Shown here: piece by piece, positions 7,967-16,272 of the stretch | Layout of the letters: every line of letters begins with the position of its first letter | Position numbering within the stretch: position 1 is the stretch's first letter | Assembly: GCA_902537665.1 (NCBI GenBank) | Contig: CACBCE010000003.1 | Coordinates: 58,630 to 122,629, forward strand | Origin: an uncultured Pelagibacteraceae bacterium | Lineage (GTDB): Bacteria; Pseudomonadota; Alphaproteobacteria; Pelagibacterales; Pelagibacteraceae | DNA: 64,000 nt | Direction: 5' to 3' | Position numbers and translations under genes: made by a program | Notes under the pieces: model-generated | Databases searched by the model: none | What the model saw: the letters and a program-made list of their open reading frames with translations, nothing else | What the model was told of the DNA's origin: nothing

Positions 7967-9408
7967 TTTGATTGATTTAAGGTAATTGTTTTATTTAATT
8001 TTTTAACAGAAATTGTTTCTGTTTTACCATTTGTCCATTTAACCTGAACTTTTATATTTTTTTCATTTTTTCTAATACCAAAATGAGCCACAGGTTCCAT
8101 TTGGCAAAGATAACCAGATCCAGAGTCAATTGTTTTAGAATGTTTTCTCAAATTTGAAATTAATGTAACTGTTGCTCCTCTTGCAGGTGCACCATATTTA
8201 TTTAAAGGTTTAATTCTCAAATATTTATTTTTTGGGTTTACTTTTGCTTTATACAACGACAATGGCTGATCAAAACTCTCCCCATGAGAAACTAACAACT
8301 CTAGTACACCATCATTATCTATATCAGCAACTGCTGCACCAGTTCCATATCCATTTGGCTCTAAGCCAACCTCTAATGGTATTTGCTCTATCAAACCATT
8401 ATCTAAAATTTTAAAAAGTTTGTTTGGTTCACCAATATTATTCATGAATACTTCGTCGTAACCATCATTATCCAAATCAGCTGAAATGACGGTTCTTATT
8501 CTTGATGGTTCATCAAAAGGTGGTTTAGCTATATCTTCAAAAATATTATCTTTAAGTACATAAGCTCTATGAAATCCTCCCCAATTTCCATTTAAAATAT
8601 CCAATCGTCCTCTATAATAAATATCAGCTAAAGCAGTTCCTCTACCATTTTGAAGGATGTCTTGTACTCTATATTCATTCGCGACATCTAAGAATTTACC
8701 ATTATTATTTTTATATAAAAAATTTGCTCCTCTTTCATTAGCGGCGAACACATCAATCTTATCAGAAATAATATGTCCAGCTACTACTGCTCGACCACCA
8801 GTAATTTTTGCAAGATTTAGTTGTACAGATTTATCGACTATTATGTCATCAGTATATTCATAAAACCTTGTTGGTCCTCCATAATTAGCAACGTAAATCC
8901 CGTAATTTCCATCGCCTTTTCTATCGACACAAACAACTGACCTACCAGCGGTTAAATTAAGGTCTCTTTGGTTTTTTTCGATTTCAAATAAATCTATATA
9001 TTTATTTTTTTCTAAATCTATAAGTCTATCTGAGTATTTTTTTGTACCACTATAAGTATCTGTGTTAAGAAAATATATTTCTTCATATCCATCTTTATCT
9101 ATATCACATGCAGCTACACCAATTGTTCTTCTAAACTCATCTGTAAATTTTTTTTGTTTTACAATATTAATTAATTTTCCGTCTTCGTAAGATAAAGCTA
9201 GATTAAGATAACCAAAACCTGTGACCACAAAATCAAAATTTCCATCTTGGTTTACGTCTGTTACAGAAACTCCATAACTAAGTCTTTTAGGATTATCAAC
9301 AATTTGGTTTGTAATATCCTCAAAAAAATCAGCATACAGAACTATTGGATTAAATAGAAAAGATAAAACTATTATTTTTGTTAAATATTTATTTATTTTA
9401 ATCTTCAT
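7963..9408 (-). CDS. secreted FG-GAP/VCBS repeat protein with C-terminal ASPIC/UnbV domain (CRTAC1-like)
   Basis: A 481-residue exported protein: signal peptide at 1-26, then a beta-propeller built from FG-GAP repeats with calcium-type loops (DVNQDGNFDFVV, DIDKDGYEEIYF, DLDNDGYDEVFM, DIDNDGVLELLV). The end is an ASPIC/UnbV domain (YGAPARGATVTL, GSGYLCQMEPVAHFGIR). Such proteins are secreted and probably bind calcium, sugars or surfaces; no enzymatic role is known. Its ATG overlaps the upstream DUF4174-like gene by 11 bases, so it is the last gene of the photolyase-type operon. That partnership is odd and is discussed in the findings. Confidence 0.88.
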   Translation of the reverse strand: MKIKINKYLTKIIVLSFLFNPIVLYADFFEDITNQIVDNPKRLSYGVSVTDVNQDGNFDFVVTGFGYLNLALSYEDGKLINIVKQKKFTDEFRRTIGVAACDIDKDGYEEIYFLNTDTYSGTKKYSDRLIDLEKNKYIDLFEIEKNQRDLNLTAGRSVVCVDRKGDGNYGIYVANYGGPTRFYEYTDDIIVDKSVQLNLAKITGGRAVVAGHIISDKIDVFAANERGANFLYKNNNGKFLDVANEYRVQDILQNGRGTALADIYYRGRLDILNGNWGGFHRAYVLKDNIFEDIAKPPFDEPSRIRTVISADLDNDGYDEVFMNNIGEPNKLFKILDNGLIEQIPLEVGLEPNGYGTGAAVADIDNDGVLELLVSHGESFDQPLSLYKAKVNPKNKYLRIKPLNKYGAPARGATVTLISNLRKHSKTIDSGSGYLCQMEPVAHFGIRKNEKNIKVQVKWTNGKTETISVKKLNKTITLNQSN

Positions 9409-9931
9409 TTTTTTTACTTTTATATTTTTTCATCCAATCACCAAAAATTTTAATAGCATCCTCCATACCCACAGTTTTATTAGGATGGTTCTTTGCTCTA
9501 CCTAACATTGTTGCGATGACATTCACCTGATACTTAATTGAACGAGTTTTGATAGTTTTAATTGTGTAAAGAGCTTTTTCCTTGTTTTTAAACCCCAAAC
9601 CCTGAGTAGTGGTTTTAGGATTGTAGTCTGAATAAAGCGATAAATTTATTGGTTTAAATTTTTTACTTAGTGGCATTTTATCTATGATTTTAAACATTAT
9701 TTTATAATTAAGTTTATCCATCATCTTTTTAGATTTTCCATCAAAGCCAATTAAATTAATAGAGGATTTTTCCGTCTTATCAATTTTACATATCAACTTT
9801 ACATATCTTTTATGAAAATCTTTTATTTTATCTTGATATATTTTTTTTGCTTCTAAATAAATTCTATCTTTATAATTTGGTGTAGAGACAAGTAAGATTC
9901 TACTTTTCCATTTGTATTTTCCTAAGTTCAT
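9398..9931 (-). CDS. DUF4174-like protein with distinctive C-terminal half
   Basis: A 177-residue protein without a signal peptide from this start. The first 65 residues ([18 protein letters not shown] and on to LIGFDGK) resemble the DUF4174 fold, a thioredoxin-like unit whose members start with W-x-x-R-x-L-L-V. The second half ([52 protein letters not shown]) looks like a separate small helical domain I cannot name. It overlaps DUF2256 by four bases upstream and the beta-propeller by 11 bases downstream. Function is unknown. Confidence 0.7.
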   Translation of the reverse strand: MNLGKYKWKSRILLVSTPNYKDRIYLEAKKIYQDKIKDFHKRYVKLICKIDKTEKSSINLIGFDGKSKKMMDKLNYKIMFKIIDKMPLSKKFKPINLSLYSDYNPKTTTQGLGFKNKEKALYTIKTIKTRSIKYQVNVIATMLGRAKNHPNKTVGMEDAIKIFGDWMKKYKSKKNED

Positions 9932-10059
9932 ATTTTTTTGCTAGAACATCTCTTTGAGCAATACTTTACTCTTTCCCAATTTAACTTCCATTTTCTTCGC
10001 CAAGTAAAAGGTCTTTTACAAACAATGCAGATTTTAAAGGGAAGATTTTCTTTTTTCAC
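9928..10059 (-). CDS. DUF2256 family small zinc-finger-like protein (too short for ORF track, GTG start)
   Basis: Read from the complement as 43 residues beginning (GTG)[19 protein letters not shown] and continuing [23 protein letters not shown]. The C-x-x-[16 protein letters not shown] pattern is that of DUF2256, a tiny protein with four cysteines able to hold zinc. There is no ATG and an in-frame TAA lies just upstream, so GTG is the only start in frame. GTG shares a base with the TAG stop of the photolyase-type gene, pointing to reinitiation. From memory, DUF2256 genes often sit beside cryptochrome/photolyase genes of this class, which fits here. Confidence 0.85.
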   Translation of the reverse strand: MKKENLPFKICIVCKRPFTWRRKWKLNWERVKYCSKRCSSKKI

Positions 10060-11549
10060 TAAATTGTAGTTTGTTTAATAAATTTATCGGCTGCAGATAG
10101 AATCATTTTTTTTCTATCTACTTTCATTTTATCAAAAATTCTAACCATCATTGAAAGTCTTGGATTTTTTAAAAAAAATTTTCTATTACGATCTATAAAT
10201 CTCCAGTAAAGTCCGTCCATAGTATTGCACCAATCACCTTTTTTAAAATCCATCATTTTCATAAAATAACTTGATCCACAAATGTATGGTTTAGTTGCAA
10301 AAATTCCCCCATCGCTAAATAATCCCATACCATATACGTTTGGAACCATGACCCAATCAGAGGAGTCGACAAACATCTCCATGAACCATTTATAAACAAA
10401 CACTGGTTTGATCTCACAAAGATTCATGATGTTTGATAAAATCATTAATCTTTCAATATGGTGAGACCATCCATAATTTAAAGCATTTTTAATTGCATAA
10501 TCTAGTGGAGGTAAACCAGTTGTTCCTTCATACCATGACTTTTTCATTTTACGATTTTGTTTGAAAAAATTTCCGGTTTCCATTTCATTTGAGTAACTTT
10601 GATAAATTCCTCTCATAAATTCTCTCCATCCTATAACCTGACGAACATAACCTTCTAGAGAATTTAATCTAATTTTTTTACTCTTATGAAAATCTAAAAC
10701 TTTTTTGATAATAAATTCAGGTGTGATTAAACCTAGGTTGATATAAGGACTTAAAGCGCTGTGAAATAAGATATTATCTTTTTGATCTACTGCATCCTCA
10801 TAATCACCAAATAAATTAGATTTTTCTTTAATAAAAAAATTCAATAATTTGACCACATCATTGTACTCTGTAGCAAACCAAAAATTTTCGGTTGTTCCTG
10901 GATGATCTTTAAACAGTTTTTCAATAATGGGTTTTAATTTTTTAGTATGATTTGTTTCATTAATTTTAGGAAACCTTGGAATAGAAATATTTTTTGGTAA
11001 CTTATTTCTATTATCTTCATCAAAACTCCATTTGCCTCCAATAGGATTTCCATCAGAACCCATTAATATTCCAGATTTCTTTCTCACTTCCTTATAAAAA
11101 GTTGCCATGAAAGGTTTTTTTGATTTAGATAGATATTTTTTAAATTCGTCTCTTGAGTTCAAAAACATCGGAGTTTGAACGATATTCCATTTGATCTTTT
11201 CTTTTTTCACGAAATGATTAATTTTTTTCTCAAAAAATTTATCCTCAACTTCAAAACTTGAAATCTCTTTTATTTTTTTTAAATTAATTACTTTTTTTAA
11301 TTTTTTTAAATAATCATCTTTAAATTCTTTATCCTCAATTTTAAAATATTCTAATTTAAACTTATCTTTTCTGAGGTTTTCCGCATGTGAGCGCATTGAT
11401 GACAAAAAGAGAAGTATCTTATTTTTATGATGTTTTTCATAAGTACATAATTGATAATCCTCTGCCATAAAAATTAGGTGGTCTTTTTTGAAGCGATCCA
11501 AGTATTTTGATGGAAATAATTGATTGCCCAGTATAAAAAATAACTTCAT
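10059..11549 (-). CDS. PhrB-type (bacterial 6-4 type) photolyase/cryptochrome-related protein lacking most Fe-S ligands
   Basis: A 496-residue cytoplasmic protein of the cryptochrome/photolyase class typified by Agrobacterium PhrB. The N-terminal domain starts [11 protein letters not shown]; the FAD domain includes [33 protein letters not shown] with a His pair at 363-364, and [13 protein letters not shown]. Standard members hold a 4Fe-4S cluster with four cysteines. Here only Cys441 ([12 protein letters not shown]) seems to align with a ligand; the first position reads TTGLPP (Leu346) and the C-x-x-C pair is replaced by MDFKKG. Cys378 and Cys424 are elsewhere. It leads the operon that continues with DUF2256. 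Repair or photoreceptor function cannot be decided. Confidence 0.88.
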   Translation of the reverse strand: MKLFFILGNQLFPSKYLDRFKKDHLIFMAEDYQLCTYEKHHKNKILLFLSSMRSHAENLRKDKFKLEYFKIEDKEFKDDYLKKLKKVINLKKIKEISSFEVEDKFFEKKINHFVKKEKIKWNIVQTPMFLNSRDEFKKYLSKSKKPFMATFYKEVRKKSGILMGSDGNPIGGKWSFDEDNRNKLPKNISIPRFPKINETNHTKKLKPIIEKLFKDHPGTTENFWFATEYNDVVKLLNFFIKEKSNLFGDYEDAVDQKDNILFHSALSPYINLGLITPEFIIKKVLDFHKSKKIRLNSLEGYVRQVIGWREFMRGIYQSYSNEMETGNFFKQNRKMKKSWYEGTTGLPPLDYAIKNALNYGWSHHIERLMILSNIMNLCEIKPVFVYKWFMEMFVDSSDWVMVPNVYGMGLFSDGGIFATKPYICGSSYFMKMMDFKKGDWCNTMDGLYWRFIDRNRKFFLKNPRLSMMVRIFDKMKVDRKKMILSAADKFIKQTTI

Positions 11550-11576
11550 AATTAAATATAACTAATAAAAATTTTT

Positions 11577-12287
11577 ATGTCAGAAAAATATCTTATTCTT
11601 GGTGCGACAGGTTCAATCGGTTCTAGTTTAGCTGAACAATTAGTAAATTCGGGAAATTCAGTTCATTTAGTTGGTAGAAATGAAAATGAAACAAAAAATA
11701 TTTCTGATAAATTAGGTTGTAGTTTTACAATAGCTGATGTTTTACAGGATGGATTTGTGGAAAAGGTTAAAAATGATATTTCTGATGTAAAAGGAATTGC
11801 CTACTGTGTAGGTTCGATTGATTTAAAACCTTTGAGAATGGTCAATGAGCAAGATTTTAATAAGTGTATGAAATTAAATTTATATTCAGCGGTAGAAGTT
11901 ATAAAAGGATACCAAGATAGTTTAAAAAAAAATAAAGGTTCAGTAGTTTTATTTTCTACAGTTGCAGCTCAAAGAGGTTTTACAAATCATGCTATAATTG
12001 CTTCTACAAAAGCTGCTGTAGAGGGTTTAACTGTTTCTTTAGCAGCGGAATTTGCCCCAAATATAAGAGTAAACTGTATTGCGCCAAGTTTAACTAATTC
12101 TAAAATTGCTCAACCAATGTTAAAGAATAAAGTCTTAGCAGATGGAATTGCTAAAGCTCATCCACTAAAACGTTTAGGAGAGGGAAAGGACTCTGCTTCA
12201 CTAGCTAAATTTCTTATCTCAGATGATAGTTCTTGGGTCACTGGTCAAGTTATAGCCGTTGATGGAGGAAGATCGAAGTTATCTTAA
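11577..12287 (+). CDS. short-chain dehydrogenase/reductase-fold protein without the catalytic Tyr
   Basis: A 236-residue Rossmann-fold SDR protein. It has the cofactor motif GATGSIGSSL (residues 9-18), Asn101 in the KLNLYSA segment, Ser127 in LFSTVA, and the C-terminal GQVIAVDGG. The active-site Y-x-x-x-K is altered: the sequence reads NHAIIASTKAAVEG, so Lys145 is kept but the Tyr position is Ile141. This may mean a different or reduced activity. It is divergent from the PhrB-type gene with only 27 bases between start codons, and the monooxygenase-fold gene follows after six bases. Confidence 0.88.
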   Translation: MSEKYLILGATGSIGSSLAEQLVNSGNSVHLVGRNENETKNISDKLGCSFTIADVLQDGFVEKVKNDISDVKGIAYCVGSIDLKPLRMVNEQDFNKCMKLNLYSAVEVIKGYQDSLKKNKGSVVLFSTVAAQRGFTNHAIIASTKAAVEGLTVSLAAEFAPNIRVNCIAPSLTNSKIAQPMLKNKVLADGIAKAHPLKRLGEGKDSASLAKFLISDDSSWVTGQVIAVDGGRSKLS

Positions 12288-12293
12288 CAAATT

Positions 12294-12596
12294 ATGTATA
12301 TAGCGATGAATAGATTTAAGATTGTTCTTGGAAAAGAAAAAGATTTTGAAAATGTTTGGAAAAGTAGAGATACACATCTTGAAGGAGTTAAAGGTTTTAA
12401 AAATTTTAATTTAATAAAAGGTGATACTAATAAAGACTACTCGTTATATTCCTCTCATAGCACATGGGTATCAAAAGAGGATTTTATAAATTGGACTAAA
12501 TCTGAAGCTTTTAGACTCGCTCACAAAAATGCGGCTCAACATAGAGATTTATATTTAGGTCCACCAGACTTTGAAGGCTTTGAAGTAGTTTTTTAA
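12294..12596 (+). CDS. antibiotic-biosynthesis-monooxygenase (ABM) fold protein
   Basis: A 100-residue single ABM ferredoxin-like domain. The start MYIAMNRFKIVLGKEKDFENVW, the central VKGFKNFNLIKG and the SEAFRLAHKNA segment match the ABM family, which includes small quinone-forming monooxygenases and IsdG-like haem-degrading enzymes. A conserved-looking C-terminal LGPPDFEGFEVV is typical of a haem-linked marine/alphaproteobacterial branch, but the haem role is inference. It lies between an SDR and a sugar dehydrogenase with gaps of five or six bases, suggesting one transcript. Confidence 0.85.
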   Translation: MYIAMNRFKIVLGKEKDFENVWKSRDTHLEGVKGFKNFNLIKGDTNKDYSLYSSHSTWVSKEDFINWTKSEAFRLAHKNAAQHRDLYLGPPDFEGFEVVF

Positions 12597-12601
12597 CAAA
12601 T

Positions 12602-13660
12602 ATGAAAATTATTTTCATATTATTAATTTTTATTTTTCCAAATATAGTTAGTGCAAAAAATCTTAATTTTACAAAAATTGTAAACTTGAAATCCCCATGG
12701 GGGTCAACTTTTATTGACGATAACAACATACTTATTACTGAAAAAAGTGGGGCTATAAAATTAATAAATATAAAAAATAAAAATATTGATATTATTAATC
12801 ATAACATAAATTTTCTTGAACATGGTCAGGGGGGTCTGCTAGACGTTCTTTTTAATGAAAATTTTGTATACATTTCTTACTCAGAAAATAGAGGAAATGG
12901 AAAAACCAGTACCTCAATAGCAAAATCAAAATTTGATAAAAAAGACTTAATATTTAAAAATATTTTTCAGGCTAACCCACCTATCGACTCAGGTTATCAC
13001 TTTGGATCAAGATTAGCGATCAAAGGTAATTATTTATTTGCATCTGCCGGTGAAAGAGGCCAAGGTATGATTGCGCAAGATCCCACAAAGCATCCAGGCA
13101 GTATTATTAGAATTAATACTGATGGAAGTATTCCAAGAGATAATCCAAAATTCCTCGGTAAATCAGATTGGCTACCCGAAATTTATCAAATAGGTATCAG
13201 AAATCCTCAAGGTTTAACTTTATCTCCATTTGATGAAAAAATTTACATGAGTAACCATGGAGCAAGAGGAGGAGATTGGTTTGGTGAAGCAAAGAAAGGT
13301 GAAAATTATGGATGGAAAATTTTAGGTTGGGGAGGGACAAACTATTCAGGTATTCCTATCGGTCCTAAATGGAAGCCAGGTTTTACAAAAGCGATACAAT
13401 ATTGGGTTCCATCCATAGCAACAAGTGCGATCACAATATACAAAGGTAAAGAGTTTAGTGAATGGAATGGACATGCTTTAATTACTTCACTTAAAGATAA
13501 ATCCTTGAGAAAATTAATATTTGATGACTTATCTAATGTAAAAGAGGAAATCATATTTAAAAATAAAATTGGAAGAATAAGAGATATACAAGTCCATCCA
13601 GATAACGGAAAAATTTACTTTTTAGGAGAAGACGCTCTCTGGCTGATGGAGAAAAACTAG
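12602..13660 (+). CDS. PQQ-dependent soluble sugar dehydrogenase (glucose/sorbosone type), exported
   Basis: A 352-residue exported protein with signal peptide 1-19 (NIVSAKN). The six-bladed propeller of the soluble glucose dehydrogenase family is clear: SPWGSTFIDDNNILITEKSG, HGQGGLLDV with the catalytic His, YHFGSRLAI, QIGIRNPQGLTLSP, NHGARGGDW and GKIYFLGED. Family members oxidise aldoses in the periplasm with PQQ and calcium. No PQQ synthesis genes are in the window, and PQQ may come from outside, so the cofactor is inferred from family only. It is the last of the three-gene SDR cluster. Confidence 0.92.
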   Translation: MKIIFILLIFIFPNIVSAKNLNFTKIVNLKSPWGSTFIDDNNILITEKSGAIKLINIKNKNIDIINHNINFLEHGQGGLLDVLFNENFVYISYSENRGNGKTSTSIAKSKFDKKDLIFKNIFQANPPIDSGYHFGSRLAIKGNYLFASAGERGQGMIAQDPTKHPGSIIRINTDGSIPRDNPKFLGKSDWLPEIYQIGIRNPQGLTLSPFDEKIYMSNHGARGGDWFGEAKKGENYGWKILGWGGTNYSGIPIGPKWKPGFTKAIQYWVPSIATSAITIYKGKEFSEWNGHALITSLKDKSLRKLIFDDLSNVKEEIIFKNKIGRIRDIQVHPDNGKIYFLGEDALWLMEKN

Positions 13661-13717
13661 TTTTTTAGATATAAGTAACCACTTAATTCGAATAAAAGAT
13701 TATATCTAAATAAATTT

Positions 13718-14617
13718 ATGAATTGGGTCGTTTTTACAATTTTAGCAGCTTTTTTTCAAAATCTAAGAACTTCTTTACAGAAAAAATTAAATAAAAATTT
13801 ATCATTGGTAGCATCTGCTTATGTAAGATTTGCTTTTGCTTTACCTTTTGCATTTATATTATTTTTACTTTTTCATGACTTTAATGTCGTTTCAGATATT
13901 ATTAATCAAACTAACTTTATTTTTTTCACTTTTTTAGGATCTATTTTACAAGTTACTTTTACAATAACGTTATTATACCTTTTTAGATTTTCGAATTTTG
14001 TTGTCGGTACTTCACTAAGTAAAACGGAAGTTATTCAAATTGCGATCTTTGAATATATCATATTAAAAGATAAATTAAATTTGCTTGGTGTTTTTGGAAT
14101 AATAATTGCAACACTTGGGGTTATTATTATTTCGATCAAAGATTATAAATTATTTTTTAAAAATTTTTTTTCGAAGGTAACACTTATTGGATTAGGAGCA
14201 GGACTTTTACTGGGTCTCAGTGTTGTATATTTTAGGGCAGCTGCGCTAACACTAGAAAATTTTTCATCTAATTTTGATAAAGCGCTTACTACAGTTTTTT
14301 TTGCTTTAGTAATTCAAACTATAATCATTACTGCATATCTGATAATTTTTGAAAAATCGGAATTCAAAAAATTTTATGATAATAAATTTGAAATATGCTT
14401 AACCGGGTTAGCTGGTTTTTTAGCGACACTATCTTGGTTTTTTGCTTTCACTTTGATTCAAGCATCTTTTGTTAGAGCTGTTGGTCAAATTGAAATATTT
14501 TTTAGTTACATCTCATCAAAATATCTTTTTAAAGAAAAAATAACTTTTATTGAGATTTTAGGTATTTTGATATTTATAGCTGGTGCAACTTTATTGCTTT
14601 TAACAAGAGCAACTTAA
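13718..14617 (+). CDS. EamA/DMT-superfamily transporter
   Basis: A 299-residue integral membrane protein with about ten hydrophobic helices in two five-helix halves, the EamA (drug/metabolite transporter) layout. Each half ends with the expected late motif: YIILKDKLNLLGVFGIIIATLGVIII in the first and YLFKEKITFIEILGILIFIAGATLLL in the second. The substrate cannot be told; relatives export amino acids, nucleosides or other small metabolites. It is separated from the sugar dehydrogenase by 57 bases and converges on the SHOCT-domain gene. Confidence 0.9.
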   Translation: MNWVVFTILAAFFQNLRTSLQKKLNKNLSLVASAYVRFAFALPFAFILFLLFHDFNVVSDIINQTNFIFFTFLGSILQVTFTITLLYLFRFSNFVVGTSLSKTEVIQIAIFEYIILKDKLNLLGVFGIIIATLGVIIISIKDYKLFFKNFFSKVTLIGLGAGLLLGLSVVYFRAAALTLENFSSNFDKALTTVFFALVIQTIIITAYLIIFEKSEFKKFYDNKFEICLTGLAGFLATLSWFFAFTLIQASFVRAVGQIEIFFSYISSKYLFKEKITFIEILGILIFIAGATLLLLTRAT

Positions 14618-14620
14618 TTT

Positions 14621-14887
14621 TTAATTATTTAATAATTTATTTTTTGCCTTTTCAAACTCTTCTTGAGTTAATACACCGCTTTCTCTTAGTGCATTCAATT
14701 TTTCTAATTCATTACTCAAAGATTTATCAGTGTTTAACTCCTCGTTATTGTCATTTGTTTCATTTTCATCTTTGTCAGCTTGGTTAGCTTGTTTAGCACT
14801 AACACCACTCATGATAGCTCTCGTCCCTAAATATAAAACAAAGAACAAAATAGGAATTACCAATCCAAAAAAAATTAATTTTTCCAT
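14621..14887 (-). CDS. membrane-anchored SHOCT-domain protein
   Basis: An 88-residue protein with one N-terminal membrane helix (about 4-24), an acidic Asn/Glu/Asp-rich linker (about 35-57) and a C-terminal short SHOCT domain (LEKLNALRESGVLTQEEFEKAKNKLL). SHOCT is a short helical hairpin often at protein ends, thought to mediate oligomerisation. The role here is unknown. It follows another small membrane gene after three bases, so the two are co-transcribed downstream of folD. Confidence 0.8.
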   Translation of the reverse strand: MEKLIFFGLVIPILFFVLYLGTRAIMSGVSAKQANQADKDENETNDNNEELNTDKSLSNELEKLNALRESGVLTQEEFEKAKNKLLNN

Positions 14888-14890
14888 TAC

Positions 14891-15094
14891 TTAATCATCA
14901 TCCTCTTCTCTCCAATTTTTTTCATACATTAGCCAAGCTGCATATATAACTGAAAATGTTCCAACAATCATACCATAATCGAAACCCGTTTGTTGATCAT
15001 ATAAGTACCAGCCCAATTGAGTTGCTCCAATAGTAGGAACTGTTAAAATTAAGAATACAATTGCAATTCTATATGGATATTTAGGTTTCTTCAC
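14891..15094 (-). CDS. small two-helix membrane protein of unknown function
   Basis: A 67-residue protein with two hydrophobic segments (about 9-28 and 38-56) and an acidic tail (NWREEDDD). I do not recognise the family. It lies 36 bases after folD on the same strand and three bases before the SHOCT protein gene. A structural or regulatory role in the inner membrane is possible but unsupported. Confidence 0.65.
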   Translation of the reverse strand: MKKPKYPYRIAIVFLILTVPTIGATQLGWYLYDQQTGFDYGMIVGTFSVIYAAWLMYEKNWREEDDD

Positions 15095-15130
15095 GCCTCA
15101 AAATATCAAAAAATTTAATAGGTTGTAACT

Positions 15131-15976
15131 TTAAAGTTGCGATCTTTTGAAACACTCTACAGTATTCTTTAATAAACAAGCGATTGTCATTGGTCCAACT
15201 CCACCTGGAACTGGTGTTAATGCTTTAGCATTTTTTGAAACTTCATCAAATGCAACATCGCCAACAATACCTTTATCTGTTTTGTTAATTCCAACGTCAA
15301 TTACGATTGTGTCTTTTTTAACCCAATCTCCTTTAACAAGTTCAGGGATACCGACAGCAGCTATAATAATATCTGCTTCTAAACATTCAGCCTTGAGATC
15401 TTTTGTTTTTGAGTGAGTAATTGTTACAGTGCAATTTTCTTTTAAAAGAAGTTGTGTCATCGGTTTTCCATTTAGATTAGATCTTCCAATTACAACTGCT
15501 TTTTTTCCACTTAAGTTTGGCTCAATTTTTTTAATTAATAAATAACAGCCTAGTGGAGTACATGGCACGGAACTCTCGTATCCTGAAGAAAGATTACCAA
15601 CATTCATAGGATGAAATCCATCAACGTCTTTTGATGGATGAATAGCCTCAATAATTTTCTGTTTATCGATATGTTTTGGCAAAGGTAACTGAACTAAAAT
15701 ACCTGAAACGCTTTCATCTTTATTTAGATCATTAATCTTGTCCAAAATAACTTTTTCTTCCACAGAGTCTGGGTATTTAATTACGTCAGACTTTAAACCA
15801 ACCTCTTTTGCTGATTTCTCTTTATTCCTAACATATATTTGACTAGGGGTAAGGTCTCCAATCAAAATCACCGTTAAACCTGGTACTTTATTATATTTAT
15901 TTTTTAATTCAGCTACCTCTTGTTTAAGTTCTGCTCTTAACTCAGCTGCTGCTTTTTTTCCGTCAATTAGAATCAT
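15131..15976 (-). CDS. folD: bifunctional methylenetetrahydrofolate dehydrogenase/cyclohydrolase
   Basis: FolD oxidises 5,10-methylene-THF to methenyl-THF with NADP and hydrolyses it to 10-formyl-THF. The track ORF starts at 16033, but the family start MILIDGKKAAAELR is its residue 20, so I place the start at 15976; the upstream 19 codons overlap yggT. Catalytic Lys is in PSQIYVRNKEKSA, the PLPKHID loop and DGFHPMNVG follow, and the NADP site is IGRSNLNGKPMTQLL. The C-terminus has TPVPGGVGPMT. At 281 residues it is full length. C1-folate metabolism is central in SAR11-type cells. Confidence 0.95.
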   Translation of the reverse strand: MILIDGKKAAAELRAELKQEVAELKNKYNKVPGLTVILIGDLTPSQIYVRNKEKSAKEVGLKSDVIKYPDSVEEKVILDKINDLNKDESVSGILVQLPLPKHIDKQKIIEAIHPSKDVDGFHPMNVGNLSSGYESSVPCTPLGCYLLIKKIEPNLSGKKAVVIGRSNLNGKPMTQLLLKENCTVTITHSKTKDLKAECLEADIIIAAVGIPELVKGDWVKKDTIVIDVGINKTDKGIVGDVAFDEVSKNAKALTPVPGGVGPMTIACLLKNTVECFKRSQL

Positions 15977-15981
15977 AAGTT

Positions 15982-16272
15982 TTAAAAAATTAAAGGTGCA
16001 ATGTAGAGCTTCATACACATTTCTAAAAACCAAATCAATAGAAGTAATATAATGGGTGAGATATCCAAGGATCCTAAATTAGGTAAAAATCGTCTAATTT
16101 TATTAAGTATAGGATCTGTTAAACGATATGTTAATTCTAAAATTGAATAAACAAATCTATTTTGTGTATTTAAAACATTAAAAGCAACCAACCAGCTTAT
16201 AATTACATTCGCTATTACTACGTAGGAATAAAGCTTTAATATTTGTAAAGCTAAATAAAAAATGGCTATCAT
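15982..16272 (-). CDS. YggT family membrane protein
   Basis: A 96-residue protein with two membrane helices around the YggT hallmarks: VIISWLVAFNVLN, LTYRLTDPILNKIRRFLPNLGSLDISPIILLLLIW. YggT proteins are small inner-membrane proteins linked to division, osmotic shock resistance or photosystem assembly in different organisms, with no fixed biochemistry. It overlaps the mscS stop by four bases and precedes folD by five bases. A second, more divergent YggT-like gene lies at 25499. Confidence 0.9.
   Translation of the reverse strand: MIAIFYLALQILKLYSYVVIANVIISWLVAFNVLNTQNRFVYSILELTYRLTDPILNKIRRFLPNLGSLDISPIILLLLIWFLEMCMKLYIAPLIF

Noticed and set aside
8232-8414. 60-aa plus ORF inside the beta-propeller gene, and 8657-8863
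   Set aside because: Antisense to clear FG-GAP repeats; composition reflects the complement.
13655-13672. AAAAACTAGTTTTTT palindrome after the sugar dehydrogenase gene
   Set aside because: It has no loop and only A/T pairs around CTAG; not convincing as a terminator.
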